A program made the translations under genes and the position numbers. Under the pieces are notes generated by a model. That model saw nothing but the letters and a program-made list of their open reading frames with translations. It was not told the DNA's origin and ran no database searches. Below are positions 38,079 to 49,045 of a stretch of DNA of 64,000 bases, in pieces. The DNA is from Circinella minor (taxonomy: Eukaryota > Mucoromycota > Mucoromycetes > Mucorales > Lichtheimiaceae), in NCBI GenBank assembly GCA_016758965.1, contig JAEPRB010000104.1, positions 62,001 to 126,000 on the forward strand, given 5' to 3'. How positions within the stretch are numbered: position 1 is the stretch's first letter; each line of letters starts with the position of its first letter.

Positions 38079-38428
38079 TATTTTATGTATAGAATATAAA
38101 AAAGAGTTTGATATATACAAAAGATAAAGAAAAGAAAAAAAAATAAGTAAAAAGGAAAAGAATATAAAACACCGTTGACGTAGCAAAAGATAGGCAACCT
38201 TTTATATTATTTTTTGGATGGGCTAAAACTTCAGGCACAATAGCTATCGGAAGTGAAACCTTCCTAAAAGAGTAAAAAACATACCAAGTTTTGCGGGGCG
38301 TGAATGAAATTATGTACTGGTGGGTAAACTTACCCAACAAGAAACAGCCATAACAAGTAGCGGGAAAATATAGTTTCACGGAGTAGGCGTAACCCGAGGG
38401 TTATAGCAGTATCAGTTTCATCTAAATA

Positions 38429-38465
<37 letters not shown>

Positions 38466-41017
38466 TATGAATGTAACTAAAATAATAAGAAGTGTCAGTA
38501 TAAATTAAAAAAATGGATAATCTCGTGTGTATTTATTTTCGTTCTTGTGTAAGCGAATATTTTTTTTTTATTTTGCTTGCTTGGGAAATTTGGAGCTCTT
38601 GTGATTCCATATACAGATATGTAGCCGCGGTGGGTCTTTTGTTACAGGAAGGACCCTTTATGATTTTTTGACAGGGTGGGTGCACACAAACTAAAAGCAT
38701 AAAGTCGATCATTTTTCATGATTAAGCATTGCTTCATCATTTTTTTTAAAAAGTCTTCAATATAAAGGGAATCAAGACCCAACAACTTTCTGGACTTTGT
38801 ACCATGCAGCTCTTTGCCGCACAGAAGCGAATTTTGCTGAGATAATATTAGGTAAAACGAAAACTTTATTTCCAACCCCGGATTCCTTGATTGGTGCGAT
38901 TAAACTAATGTGTTATATAACCAAACAACGAACTACAAAATCACATAGAGCACATAACACGAAATAATAGTAATAACAATAATGAGAGTGAGGCACACTC
39001 TTAATAGAGATATACATCACATGCGAAACTCCAGGTCAGACATCATCGGTGTTCCACATAAAACCTCGATAATAGAGAACGAGTCATCAATATGGTATAT
39101 AGCTATTGGTCGGCATTTTCCTTCCTTTCATTCTATTGTTTATGCAGCATAATGATTGGCTAATGCATTACAGCTTTAACGATTAGCCTTCCCCACAACA
39201 AATGTTGTCGGCATTTCTCCTCGAATATATTTTATTGCTATAGCAAAAATTACACTATATTCTTTTACGGCATATCAAATCTCCGTGGAAACGGAAAAGT
39301 GGATCTACTTATTGCCCTTTTTATCAGCAGAACATCAGCAAGACTATTTTCGTTGTTGTATAATCATTTAGTAACCATTAACCATTCGTAACTTGAAAGA
39401 AGAAAGAAAAAGAACAAATGCTACTATCTTGTAAAACGTCATTGATTGACTATAATATTTTTAGTTTCTAACTTCAGAGACATATGCATGCAATAAATAT
39501 TTTCTCTTGTTCGCGGGGTTTTGTTTATTTTAGATACTCTTAATTTTAACTGCTTATGTTTCTCTCACACGACATAAATGTACTTGTATATCTTTGGATT
39601 TCGAAAGAACAGAAGTGATGAATTTGGGATGATAATAAAAAAATGTGGGGGTGGCTTAAGAAATTCTCCGATTCCTATATACTTTTTTAAGGTTTTATCA
39701 TAATCAAGTGTTTCGTTTAAAGATTGTGGGGTAAAATACATTTTTTTATCAAGACAAAAAAAAAGGCAATTTTTTGTTTTAAAATATGCACATCCATGCT
39801 ATGTTATCTATCGTAAAAGTGTTAAATAGCACTAGTTTCTCCAAGGGCATTAATATGAAATATACGCCTAAAGCTTTGTCCGGGCTCATCTGCATTAGTT
39901 TTCTCCTATTTAATTATCCACATTCCAAAGCATGAATCTCACATGCGATCATAGGATCATTCAAGTAAACTGTAACAGTGAATCCTTCCGCAAAGGTAGG
40001 ATTATTATTGCTATTTCACTTTTCAAAAGTAATAGATCTTCTAATACTTAATAATCATTCACTATGATCTGGGGCTATACTATTTAGAGAAAGTAACATT
40101 TTTTTCAAGGTCCAATTAATTATTTTTTCTCGTTGTCTTACTACCCCGCATCTCGACATTCTTTAGAAAACATAACTTTATCTATTAAATACAATAAGTG
40201 CACAAGACACTGAAGTGCATCGAAATGACATCACTTTATTCCCGCATTTATTGGCGTATGTTCGATATACTCAAATAAAGTCCATTAATTTTTATCATTC
40301 TCACTATATGCATTCTCTTTAAGATAAATTTATTCCTGCTGTCTCTACGTAGTTATCCAGCTCATTGGTCAATTCGCTCTTCCCAAGCTACATGATGTAA
40401 CTGAATTATTTGTTAAATATACATTGCTTCGTTTTTTTTTATCAAGCTGTTTACTATTATTAATGTGATGTCCCATATAAACGTTGGCTTTATATGTTTT
40501 TGGATCGTTCCTTCTATGTTGTCAAAGAAGTCCTTGTTATCTATGCAATTAGTCTTTTATATGGAGCTTGAGATCCGTTCCATATAGTGAAAATGAACAG
40601 AACCTATCTGTAAGCGCACAATAATGGCATCAATCTTCTTTTTGAATATTCAAGGATTCGACAGATCTCTAGTATTACAATTGTTTATTTTATCGGTGAC
40701 ATTTTTTTTTGCTTGGTTTCAAAAATCACCTCTTTCCATGATTTCCTAATTCTTATAGCTACATAACATATATCTTCCACATTAGCTTCTACATATGATC
40801 TACAGCTAATAAATATTATGATATAGTTGACCATTTCACTTTAGAACCCAGGAGAAATAATAATGATAGCGATAATTCATGTTTTAATTCAACGCTAACG
40901 CAAATATATAAAAAACAATAAAGTTACAAAAAAATCGGTTGACTATATACTTATATAGATGGTAATGGAAAAAAGAAGGTAAAATACATAGTCAAGGAAG
41001 GTTAAAACACAGACTAA
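38079..41017. other. 2.9-kb intergenic region upstream of the acetyl-CoA synthetase gene
   Basis: It contains the synthetase promoter on the left. A run of 30 T lies at 38435-38464, about 360 nt upstream of the start codon. A locally GC-richer patch at 38590-38900 has overlapping open frames on the minus strand. ATTGG boxes occur near 39110 and 39155. The rest is AT-rich and I see no gene. Confidence 0.5.
38435..38464. repeat. T30 homopolymer upstream of the acetyl-CoA synthetase gene
   Basis: Thirty consecutive T (dA:dT tract), about 360 nt upstream of the start codon. Such tracts exclude nucleosomes in yeast promoters; that role here is inferred. Confidence 0.85.
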
Positions 41018-42431
41018 CTACGCGCTTTTAACTTGTTGATCCTTTTCATCCTTTTTCTCATCCTTTGCTTGTTGTTTTTCTGGTTGTTCGGTATTGGACG
41101 CAGCGGCTGCTGCAACAGCTTTTGCCAACTCATTTTTGGCACCCGACATTCGTGTATATACATAATCTTGAGCCACAGTAGTTACTGACAACCGTATTGC
41201 CTCTACCATTTTATCTTCAACCCATTCATTTTCTTCAAATGGAATATCTAACCATGCCAATGGCATCGATTGAGAATACGTTTTAAAATTAAGCTGGTGA
41301 GTTGGATCCACTAATAAAAGAACAAAAACAACTTGATCTTCCATACTGATAGGCTGAATAGCTAAAAATACTGGACAATTAATCACAGGAACTGCTCCCA
41401 ACTGAGGTGAATATTCTGTCCTTGCTTCTGGCTCTTTATAATGTGTTTTGACAAGGTGCTCCAAATTTGCCTATATAGAATTCGAATCCCCCACTGCTCT
41501 TTAGCATAATTTTACAATAAAGTTCGGCATAAATTTTTCTATACCTGTGCAAGTTTTGTTCCTTCTAATAAACCTTCACATATATTTAAATTACGTGGTT
41601 GATCATCTTCTTCATCTTCCTTGTCACCGATCTTACGAACTACCACATGTCCAGATTCAGTTTGCTCCATCACTCTTGCAAATGCTCGATATACCAAGGC
41701 TTCTAGACCAACATAGCCTCTCATATCATGTGATAACCATACTTCGACTAATTCATGTTCAGAAATAGGTGGTGCTACCGTTTCTAGGATCGAGTGAGTC
41801 AAATTTCGCAGTTCGCTACCTATATAATTATAAACCTACTTTGTCAAAATGTTTATCATGTAATAATTATTATCATTTTTATCAATATAAGGGTTTTCAA
41901 TCATCTATTTTTTTTACCAAGTTTGCCTAGATTTTCCTTGTTAACATAACCTTGCAAGTTTTTAACACGATCTTCTAATAATTTAGCTGCAGGTGATTCG
42001 ACGGATCGATTTATTTGTTCTGTGGTAGTCTTGACAGCTTCACTAGCTTGGTTCCATAAAGTATTTCCCCAAGCCATCCAACCACCTCCACTAGAAGCTT
42101 GTTGTTCCGTTGATGATAGTGTATTTTCTGTTTCTGTTGCTGTAGTCGTGGTTGCTGGGGCTTTTTCTTTTTTCTTTTCAGATTGTTGTTGTTCCTCGTT
42201 TGGATACTGTGAAATTTCATCCAAAAACGACATGATGTCTTTATGATCGGTCGATGAAGATGCAGTTGTGTCAGTGTTTCCAGATTCATTCGGGTGAGCA
42301 TCACCCAAATTTAATGATTCCAGGAATTTCTCAGCCTCGGAAAGACTACTTTCACCAGCTTCTTGTTGTTTTTGTTGAGCATTCTCATTATCAATCGTTT
42401 TGTTGCTATCCGTTGGGTTTTGCGATGCCAT
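41018..42431 (-). CDS. Mtc1-family protein (maintenance of telomere capping 1-like)
   Basis: Three exons (41918-42431, 41545-41819 and 41018-41470) give 413 residues. Fungal Mtc1 proteins are cytosolic/ER-Golgi associated; their genetic link to telomere capping is probably indirect. The N-terminus is acidic and Gln/Thr-rich, with SEAEKFLESLNLG and IMSFLDEISQYP. Then comes the family's Gly/Trp block GGGWMAWGNTLWNQASEAVK, a helix, and the globular part: RNLTHSILETVAPPISEHELVEVWLSHDM, YVGLEALVYRAFARVM and CPVFLAIQPI. The C-terminus is an Ala-rich helix followed by a charged KDEKKDEKDQQ tail. Both introns join with clean phases (1 and 0). Family assignment is from recognition of this domain order; the molecular function is not known. 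Confidence 0.8.
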
Positions 42432-44013
42432 TACTAAATTATTATTTTTATTGTGAGTTAATGAAACTAGTGAGCTACATTACGTCTGCTTATTCTCTTT
42501 AATTTTACCTTTAAGTTGCTGTTCTAGTCAGGACCAATTCTGTGGAAGGTTTTCGAGCAAAAAAATATAATGAAGTACTGAGTATGAAATTAGATTAACT
42601 CGAGTAAATGCAGATCATCATCTTTTTCCTTCTGTTATTGTATTCAAGATGGTAGTTTTATGTTTCTTGGTTATCATTAATTTTTAGGTATTATAAACAT
42701 AATTTGGAGTAATATGCTGCTAGACAAGGTTGGTTTTATTATGATAAGTTTTTTTCTGCACAAGAACCATAGAAATCCCTTCGGCAATATGATCACAAAC
42801 TGTGTTCTGGGTAACAATCCTTACCACAGAAGTACGAACTATACATTATATCATATTCAATATCATCAGTCCTGTTGCTAATATTATATAACTATTAATA
42901 CAGGCAGGGAACAAACAGCTGAATAATGACAAAATTCAGATAATAATTATTTCTTATTAACAAAATAATGATGTGATTGAGAACCAGGTAAGGTTTCTCA
43001 TAAAAACTCATATTAATTTTCTTTCTAAACATAAATATAATCTAGAAAATCAACGACACTACGTATATAATATAAGATAGAAAGTGAGTAGCTACGTATT
43101 GAACATTTAACACATCCTCATCCAAGAGCCTGTTTGCTACTGTTACTGTAGTTGCTCAGGAGAGTTTGCTGCTACTAATCAAAACAAAGTATTTGACATT
43201 TCAATCTACAATTCCTCACTGTTCACATCTGGTACGTTTCTTTACTATATACAATTTTTACATATCTCTATTAGCTTATAATATTTGACATGATACTGTC
43301 GTGTATATTGACTACATACAAACAAAAAAATCATACAAATTACCTTATATGTAGGGTTAATACAACTGTCTGTTTACCAGTTAGGAAGCTTCTCTCTCGG
43401 GTATTATTTACAACCAAACTACAAAAACTGATGGACATCGTTACAAACATAACCTGGCCCTTGACAAGTCTGCTCAAAAGCCTTGCTAGATTCTTTGCCA
43501 GCATACCTAGATGCTGCCTCGATCTTAGGTGTTGAAAATCACATTTCTTAAAACTACGCACGTAAATACAAAGAGGAAAGATGAATAAATATAGATTAAT
43601 TATCATTAATAGTCAGGTAATATTGATGGTGTTGGGTAGAAAAGCAATTCTCTCAAGTAAATATATCTAGAAGATACTTCAATGCGTGAGACTTAATTAT
43701 CTATATATAGTCTCATGCGTTGCCTTGACTATGCATTGAGTATTCTTTTCTTATCATACGTCGTGTTATATAACGACAAAAGGATTTACTCAGTTTAGAA
43801 CTAAATATAAAAATGTCAAACACAAGTTTTTACTAGCCAACAACAAAGTCTCAATTATTAGTGACAGCAACGATGTGTTTTTTCCTCAAAGGGAACAAAT
43901 ATATACCACAATAGTAGTAATTTTTGATCTATTTTCCAATACAACTGAGCATTTATAATAAAACTATTGTTATTTACTTGTTTTTAATAGTATGTGCTAT
44001 GATTATGTTCTTT
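42432..44013. other. Intergenic region with a possible gene remnant and an imperfect hairpin
   Basis: About 1.6 kb between the Mtc1-like and PLAA genes. It is mostly AT-rich. On the minus strand, 43419-43523 reads as a compositionally protein-like frame ending in a stop, just after a possible acceptor. An imperfect inverted repeat (43680-43693 with 43709-43722) lies about 150 nt upstream of it. Confidence 0.4.
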
Positions 44014-47000
44014 TTACTCCAATTTAACTAAAGGTAACATCTCATCTAAAATAAAAATAAAAAGAATTAGTTCGCATTCAGATAGACTCGATTTGAAAAA
44101 TTGAAAAGAAAATAATATAATCTTTTACCTATAACTTTTTGAATTCGCTGTTTATCAGCAGTTTGAGATTTGATTCGCTGTAACTCCACCTTGGCGCCCA
44201 TAATACTTGCTGCTTCACGACAAGATTCAACACGAACCATCTGATAATATTGCAATAGATCGAGTTGATTTATTACTATTTTGTTCATACCATTTATAAC
44301 AATAACGATAATAAGAAAAAAAACATACCAAAGTTCCCAGAGCAACTAATGAACGATATAAATTTTCTTCATCTTGTTCAACTTTTAAAAGTTCTACTAA
44401 CGAACTTGCAAGTCCCACTTGACAATCTTCATCCGTCAAGGTATGGGAAATTAAAAAAACTGCAAAGCTATTTGTTATTGAATGTTGGTTATTATGTTAT
44501 TTTCTTATATATACATGTATATATTAATCATTAGGCCATATATAAAATAAACAAAAGTAACAATTACTTGACTGCCAAAGTGCTAATTGCTAATCGAGCT
44601 GGTTTTGTAGTATATGCACCAAATACATCTGGTTGTAATACTTCAGATAAAACGTTTCGATTGTCCCATGCCATTTTTCTTCCAGCAGGTGTAATAAACA
44701 AATTAGCTAATCCTCGATAAGCAAGCATTGCATTGGTTACCGCAATCTTTTCACTTGTAGGTGCATTGAGCCCGCCAGCTTGCTGTAAAAATTTGACAAG
44801 GTTATTGTCAGGAACTACTTCGCTAATAGATTCAGGTGTATATAATGCAAATAGTCGTAGCAAGTCTAAAGCAGGGAATCGTTTTTCAGGCGGTAAAGTA
44901 CAGCAAAGCTTGGCCAAGATATTGATACCATTCTTGTTTACACTTCCACTGGATGGATCGTTCAAATAGGCAAGAGACATTGTTAGTGTGTTCATATCAT
45001 CAGCTGATAATTTTGAGTTCTCCATTTCGCTATCAATAGATTGTAATTTTGAAGTAACAGCATCCAAGTTAGATTGCTTGAGTGAAAGATAGGTACTCTT
45101 GAAAAAGTAAAACATAATAGAATAATATAATCAGTAACAAGCTCAATAATCAAGAAGATAATTATTTTAGAACAAAATATTATTTACCAATGGCAAGATT
45201 CTTTGCTTGGGTGCCGGGGACTTGGTTTCAGAAATCATTTGAGCGGATTGTCCTTGGTAAGAAGAGGCACCTTCGTTTTTTAAGCAGAACAATGAGAGAT
45301 ATACATAAGTTTTTATTTGTTATTGCATCATCAAGTTCAATTGTAAAGTTTACCTGTAAAGGGGTCCCTAAATTGATTTGAGGAAGAACTTTGAAAGCCT
45401 GATGAAGCTTGTCCAGGAGTATATCTGCTACCACCTACATTCAGAAAAAAAATATAGTGAATATCTAATATTATCCATTTTATTTTCTAGTCTAAAGTCT
45501 ATACCTGTGAATGGGTCTTGATATGCTCCAGCTCCTTGGCCAAGTTCGACACCCTGGGCATTTTTTGTGATAAAGTCGGCAATCTGGTCCAAGAAACCTT
45601 GTGATAATTCATGACGCCAAATAAAGTTCTGTGCAGCTTGATATGGGTTCTCTGTTTAAAAATTGAAAAAGGAGGAAGCAGTTATTAGTTTTTAGTTGCT
45701 TCTCCAAGGAAGATATAAAAATGATCAACATTTCTTGTACCTGATACATTATATGGTAACTTCAACATTGTATTTGGACCAGCGCCAATATCGATATCAA
45801 AAACATAGTCATATTCCTTTCCTTCATATAATTGTTTATTTCCAGAACCAACCCCACCAACAACATCACCAATCTTTTGCCAGCTTTGGGTTTGACTACT
45901 CCATTGATGTGCTTCAACTGTTCCATTCACGTTCACCATAATAACTTGACCTTCTTTTTTGCCTGGTTCTTGAAGTGCTTCAGGGCCTTTTAGTTTTTCT
46001 TTGTTGACATCGCCAATTTGGTTCCTAAAGTTTCGATAAATTAAAAAAAAAAGAAGTGTTGAATATCTTATTTAATATTGTCGCCATTATCACCACTGCC
46101 ACGCGAACTCAGTTAAATGTACATAAAAAATAAACATAGTATACTTACGATGGGATTGATTGAGCAGCAATGAGATCTTCAAGTTGCTGAATATAATAAA
46201 AAAAATTAAAGTTAAGTAAAAAAGAATTGATAGTTCGGTTTGCTTATACAGATACAAGTAGCTCACCTTCTGTGTTTCTGCATCAGCCATTCGCTCTGCT
46301 GCACGAGAAAATACTCTCACAACACCATCACTACCACCGACAATAATATCATCATTTGGTAATGGTGATACTGCCCAAACCGAAATACAGGGCTGTTGAA
46401 GAGTTTGAATACATTCACCATCTATTTTTATCATGTTTGAAATTAATCCTTGTATAAAAAGTCCGTATTACCAACTATCTCTCCCAAAGCACCCACTCTA
46501 GTTATCAATTACCTTTCCAAATACGAACAGTTCGATCTTCACCTGATGAAACAAATTCACCAGTGCTGAGCACTGAGACTGAGTATACAAAGGATGTATG
46601 ACCACTCAATTCTTGTACACAATCACCATCCAATGTCCAGACTCGTAATGTTCTTTATAAACATGTGAATGATAAGAAAAATGTCAGCCTCTAGATCTTA
46701 ATTTCTGCGTTTCCCAGAATTATTACGTTTTTCATATCATACCCGTCATTTGAACACGAAACAAATCCGATTCCAGGAACTGCTGCAAGACCACGGACAG
46801 CATCTGTATGTCCATTAAAAGTTCGAACATGTTTTCCATCTTTCCATAAACGAATCGTCTTATCTGCCGCAGCTATTGTTGCATAATGATAATCAATGAT
46901 GTTATTAATTTCGTCCACCTTAGTAACATTTCCTCAGAATATACACTATCTGTTGTTATTAAAATATTAATAATAACATACCGGTCAAGATAAGATCGTC

Positions 47001-47750
47001 CTCTATTGCCAATACAGCCCAGACTGCCGCAGTATGACCCTTTAATGCATAAGCTTGCTGAAAGTTCTTCCATACAATCACATTTCTATAATCCCATTAA
47101 ATATACATGCACAAATATTTGAATACTCTTTTTTCTCTTCCTATTCAGTCGATCATGATTTTGTCTTTTTTTCTTTTCCATAAAAAAAAAACTCACTTGT
47201 CCCAGGAACCAGAAACAATGGTACCAGTTGGTGTGGTTGCAAGTGCACTGACATTCTCCTCATGTCCAATAAGCGTATAAAGTGCAGCATTAGGTGTAGA
47301 AGGATCATAGACATTGATAATTTTATCAGTTCCACCAGAAACAATGAGCCCTGTATAATAAAAACAGTATTAGTGTGTTTGATTTTTTACAACTTCTCTG
47401 GTGTTTATAAGTTTCGTACCATTGGGGAATTGTTCACAAGATGAGATTGATGCTAATGAATTAACAAAGTGCTCATGTCCATGAAAAACATGTTCAGGTG
47501 TGAATTGAGTAGGACTGACACGTCTCCAGGATCGCACAGTTTTATCACGAGCTCCAGAAACAAGCAGATCGTTAGAAATTGCACTGACAGCTCGTACCTA
47601 ATAATATTGTTATTTAGTGAATGACTCATACTGTACATGCTTATTTATTTATATCTTCAAAAGTACTGAATTGTATAATAAAATAACAACATAACATACG
47701 TCTTGTTCGTGCGAGTGAAGATTTGCTTCTAGTTTATAAGCAGCAGTCAT
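44014..47750 (-). CDS. PLAA/Doa1/Ufd3: WD40-PFU-PUL ubiquitin and Cdc48 adaptor
   Basis: This adaptor links ubiquitin to the AAA ATPase Cdc48/p97 in protein degradation and sorting. Sixteen exons (47700-47750, 47420-47597, 47197-47350, 46982-47085, 46743-46872, 46513-46652, 46267-46421, 46149-46186, 45741-46024, 45505-45651, 45354-45434, 45188-45270, 44568-45097, 44329-44467, 44129-44240 and 44014-44045) give 785 residues, the usual length. A WD40 propeller fills about residues 1-300 (SGARDKTVRSW, SGGTDKIINVYD, SGSWDKNVIVW, AAADKTIRLWKDGKHVRTFNG, SSGEDRTVRIW). The PFU domain follows (EGQVIMVNVNGTVEAHQW to QNFIWRHELSQGFLDQIADFI). A flexible Gln/Ser stretch with two DPFTG repeats leads to the PUL domain (LPPEKRFPALDLLRLF to the C-terminus). 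All joins preserve frame. The final exon is only 32 nt. Confidence 0.96.
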
Positions 47751-48509
47751 GGTATGCTTTTATATAGAAGAAAAAGAGGGATACGCGTCAACTCTTTTTT
47801 AGCAAGTAATAAAGTGAATATCACTACAAAGGATTTCTCCGCCCTAGATCTGATTGGCCGATGTATCAACGAGGTAGCATTGTGCTGTATTTTGTATACT
47901 GGAGATCAGTGAGACCAACTTAAATTCTGAATGGTGTTAATTACCATAAATGTCTTTCAATATAAGTTATTACATTATATATATTAAATATGTTTTTTAA
48001 TTGCATATGCACCCACACAGTTTGAATATCGAGTGACATTCACTGGGATAAAATATACCTCTACTCCCAACAGAACGGCGAACAGAAAAATATTTCTTGG
48101 TAGATACTAGATAGTACTGTATATTGTAAAATATTCACAAGACAGCATCGTACAATAGAAATTGAATATCCCTTTTCCCATCACAAAACATCATCATCTT
48201 CTTTATTGGAATATATGTCAATAATGATCTTACAATTCTATTTTTACTTACGCGAACCGCTACTCAGTAACATTTATAAGGATAAGTTTTTCATTAGTTA
48301 TATGAAGTATGAAAAGAAAAAAAACTACTTTTGTAACAGAAAAACAAATAAACAAAAATGTATCTGCGTTGCTATGACAATACAAGTTAGGAAATGTTGT
48401 CAGGGATAAAATGGCTGAGTGCAAACTGGGAGAGGTTTATTGTATAAATAAAAAAAAAACCCTCCAACTTCTGCACGCTTTTCGAAAATTTCAAAAGAGA
48501 AAAGTAATA
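47751..48509. promoter_or_regulatory. Divergent promoter region between PLAA and a small membrane-protein gene
   Basis: 759 nt separate the two start codons. An ATTGG (inverted CCAAT) box is visible at 47853-47857, about 100 nt upstream of the PLAA start. The remainder is AT-rich with no recognised element. Confidence 0.45.
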
Positions 48510-48895
48510 ATGGCGATCAAACTCTCACCAGCTGGAAGAAGGTAAAGCTTTTATGATACCTTTAAGTAATAAAAGACCATTAAAAATATTAAATGTGAAT
48601 ATTCCATTAATCCAACATGAACCATAGATTGGCAACAGTTATGGTTTCTGCACCTTTTGTAGTAGCCACTTCATGGATTCTTTATAAACGATGTAAGTAT
48701 TGGATTGAAAGTTTCGAGAAAGAGAAAAAGATAGTGCATGTGGTTTATATAAAAGGCGCTAACAAATTTTATTTTATAGTGGTACTTGGTGAAGAACCAC
48801 GAAAAGCAGACGGAAGACTATTCGAACCGTCAGGTGTTCGAGAACGTGACGAACTTGAAAAGCAAAAATTGAATTTGGAGGAAAAGGGTTTATAA
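48510..48895 (+). CDS. Small single-pass membrane protein, 70 residues, unrecognised
   Basis: Three exons (48510-48541, 48628-48692 and 48780-48895) join in frame to a 70-residue protein. It starts MAIKLSPAGRR, has one hydrophobic segment (about residues 12-29, LATVMVSAPFVVATSWIL), then YKRLVLGEEPRK and a charged C-terminal helix (VRERDELEKQKLNLEEKG). Intron boundaries fall at about residues 11 and 32, on either side of the hydrophobic segment. A short basic N-terminus, one membrane helix and a charged tail resemble small mitochondrial inner-membrane or cytochrome-oxidase accessory proteins, but I cannot name the family. The start choice rests on the only upstream ATG that splices in frame. 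The ATG at 48617 lies inside intron 1. Confidence 0.75.
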
Positions 48896-49045
48896 TTTTG
48901 TATATAACATTGATTATTATAATTATCATTAAATATATATATAGAAAAAAAAATAGAAAAATGTTACATTTGGGTATTCAAAAAAAAAAGGCATTCTAAA
49001 TATATATACATATACACAATGTAAACATGATATAATTGAATAGTA

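Noticed and set aside
43340..43606. 88-codon minus-strand frame with a signal-peptide-like start (MIINLYLFIFPL)
   Set aside because: The hydrophobic start is AT-rich sequence upstream of a likely acceptor. The more protein-like frame there is a different one (43419-43523).
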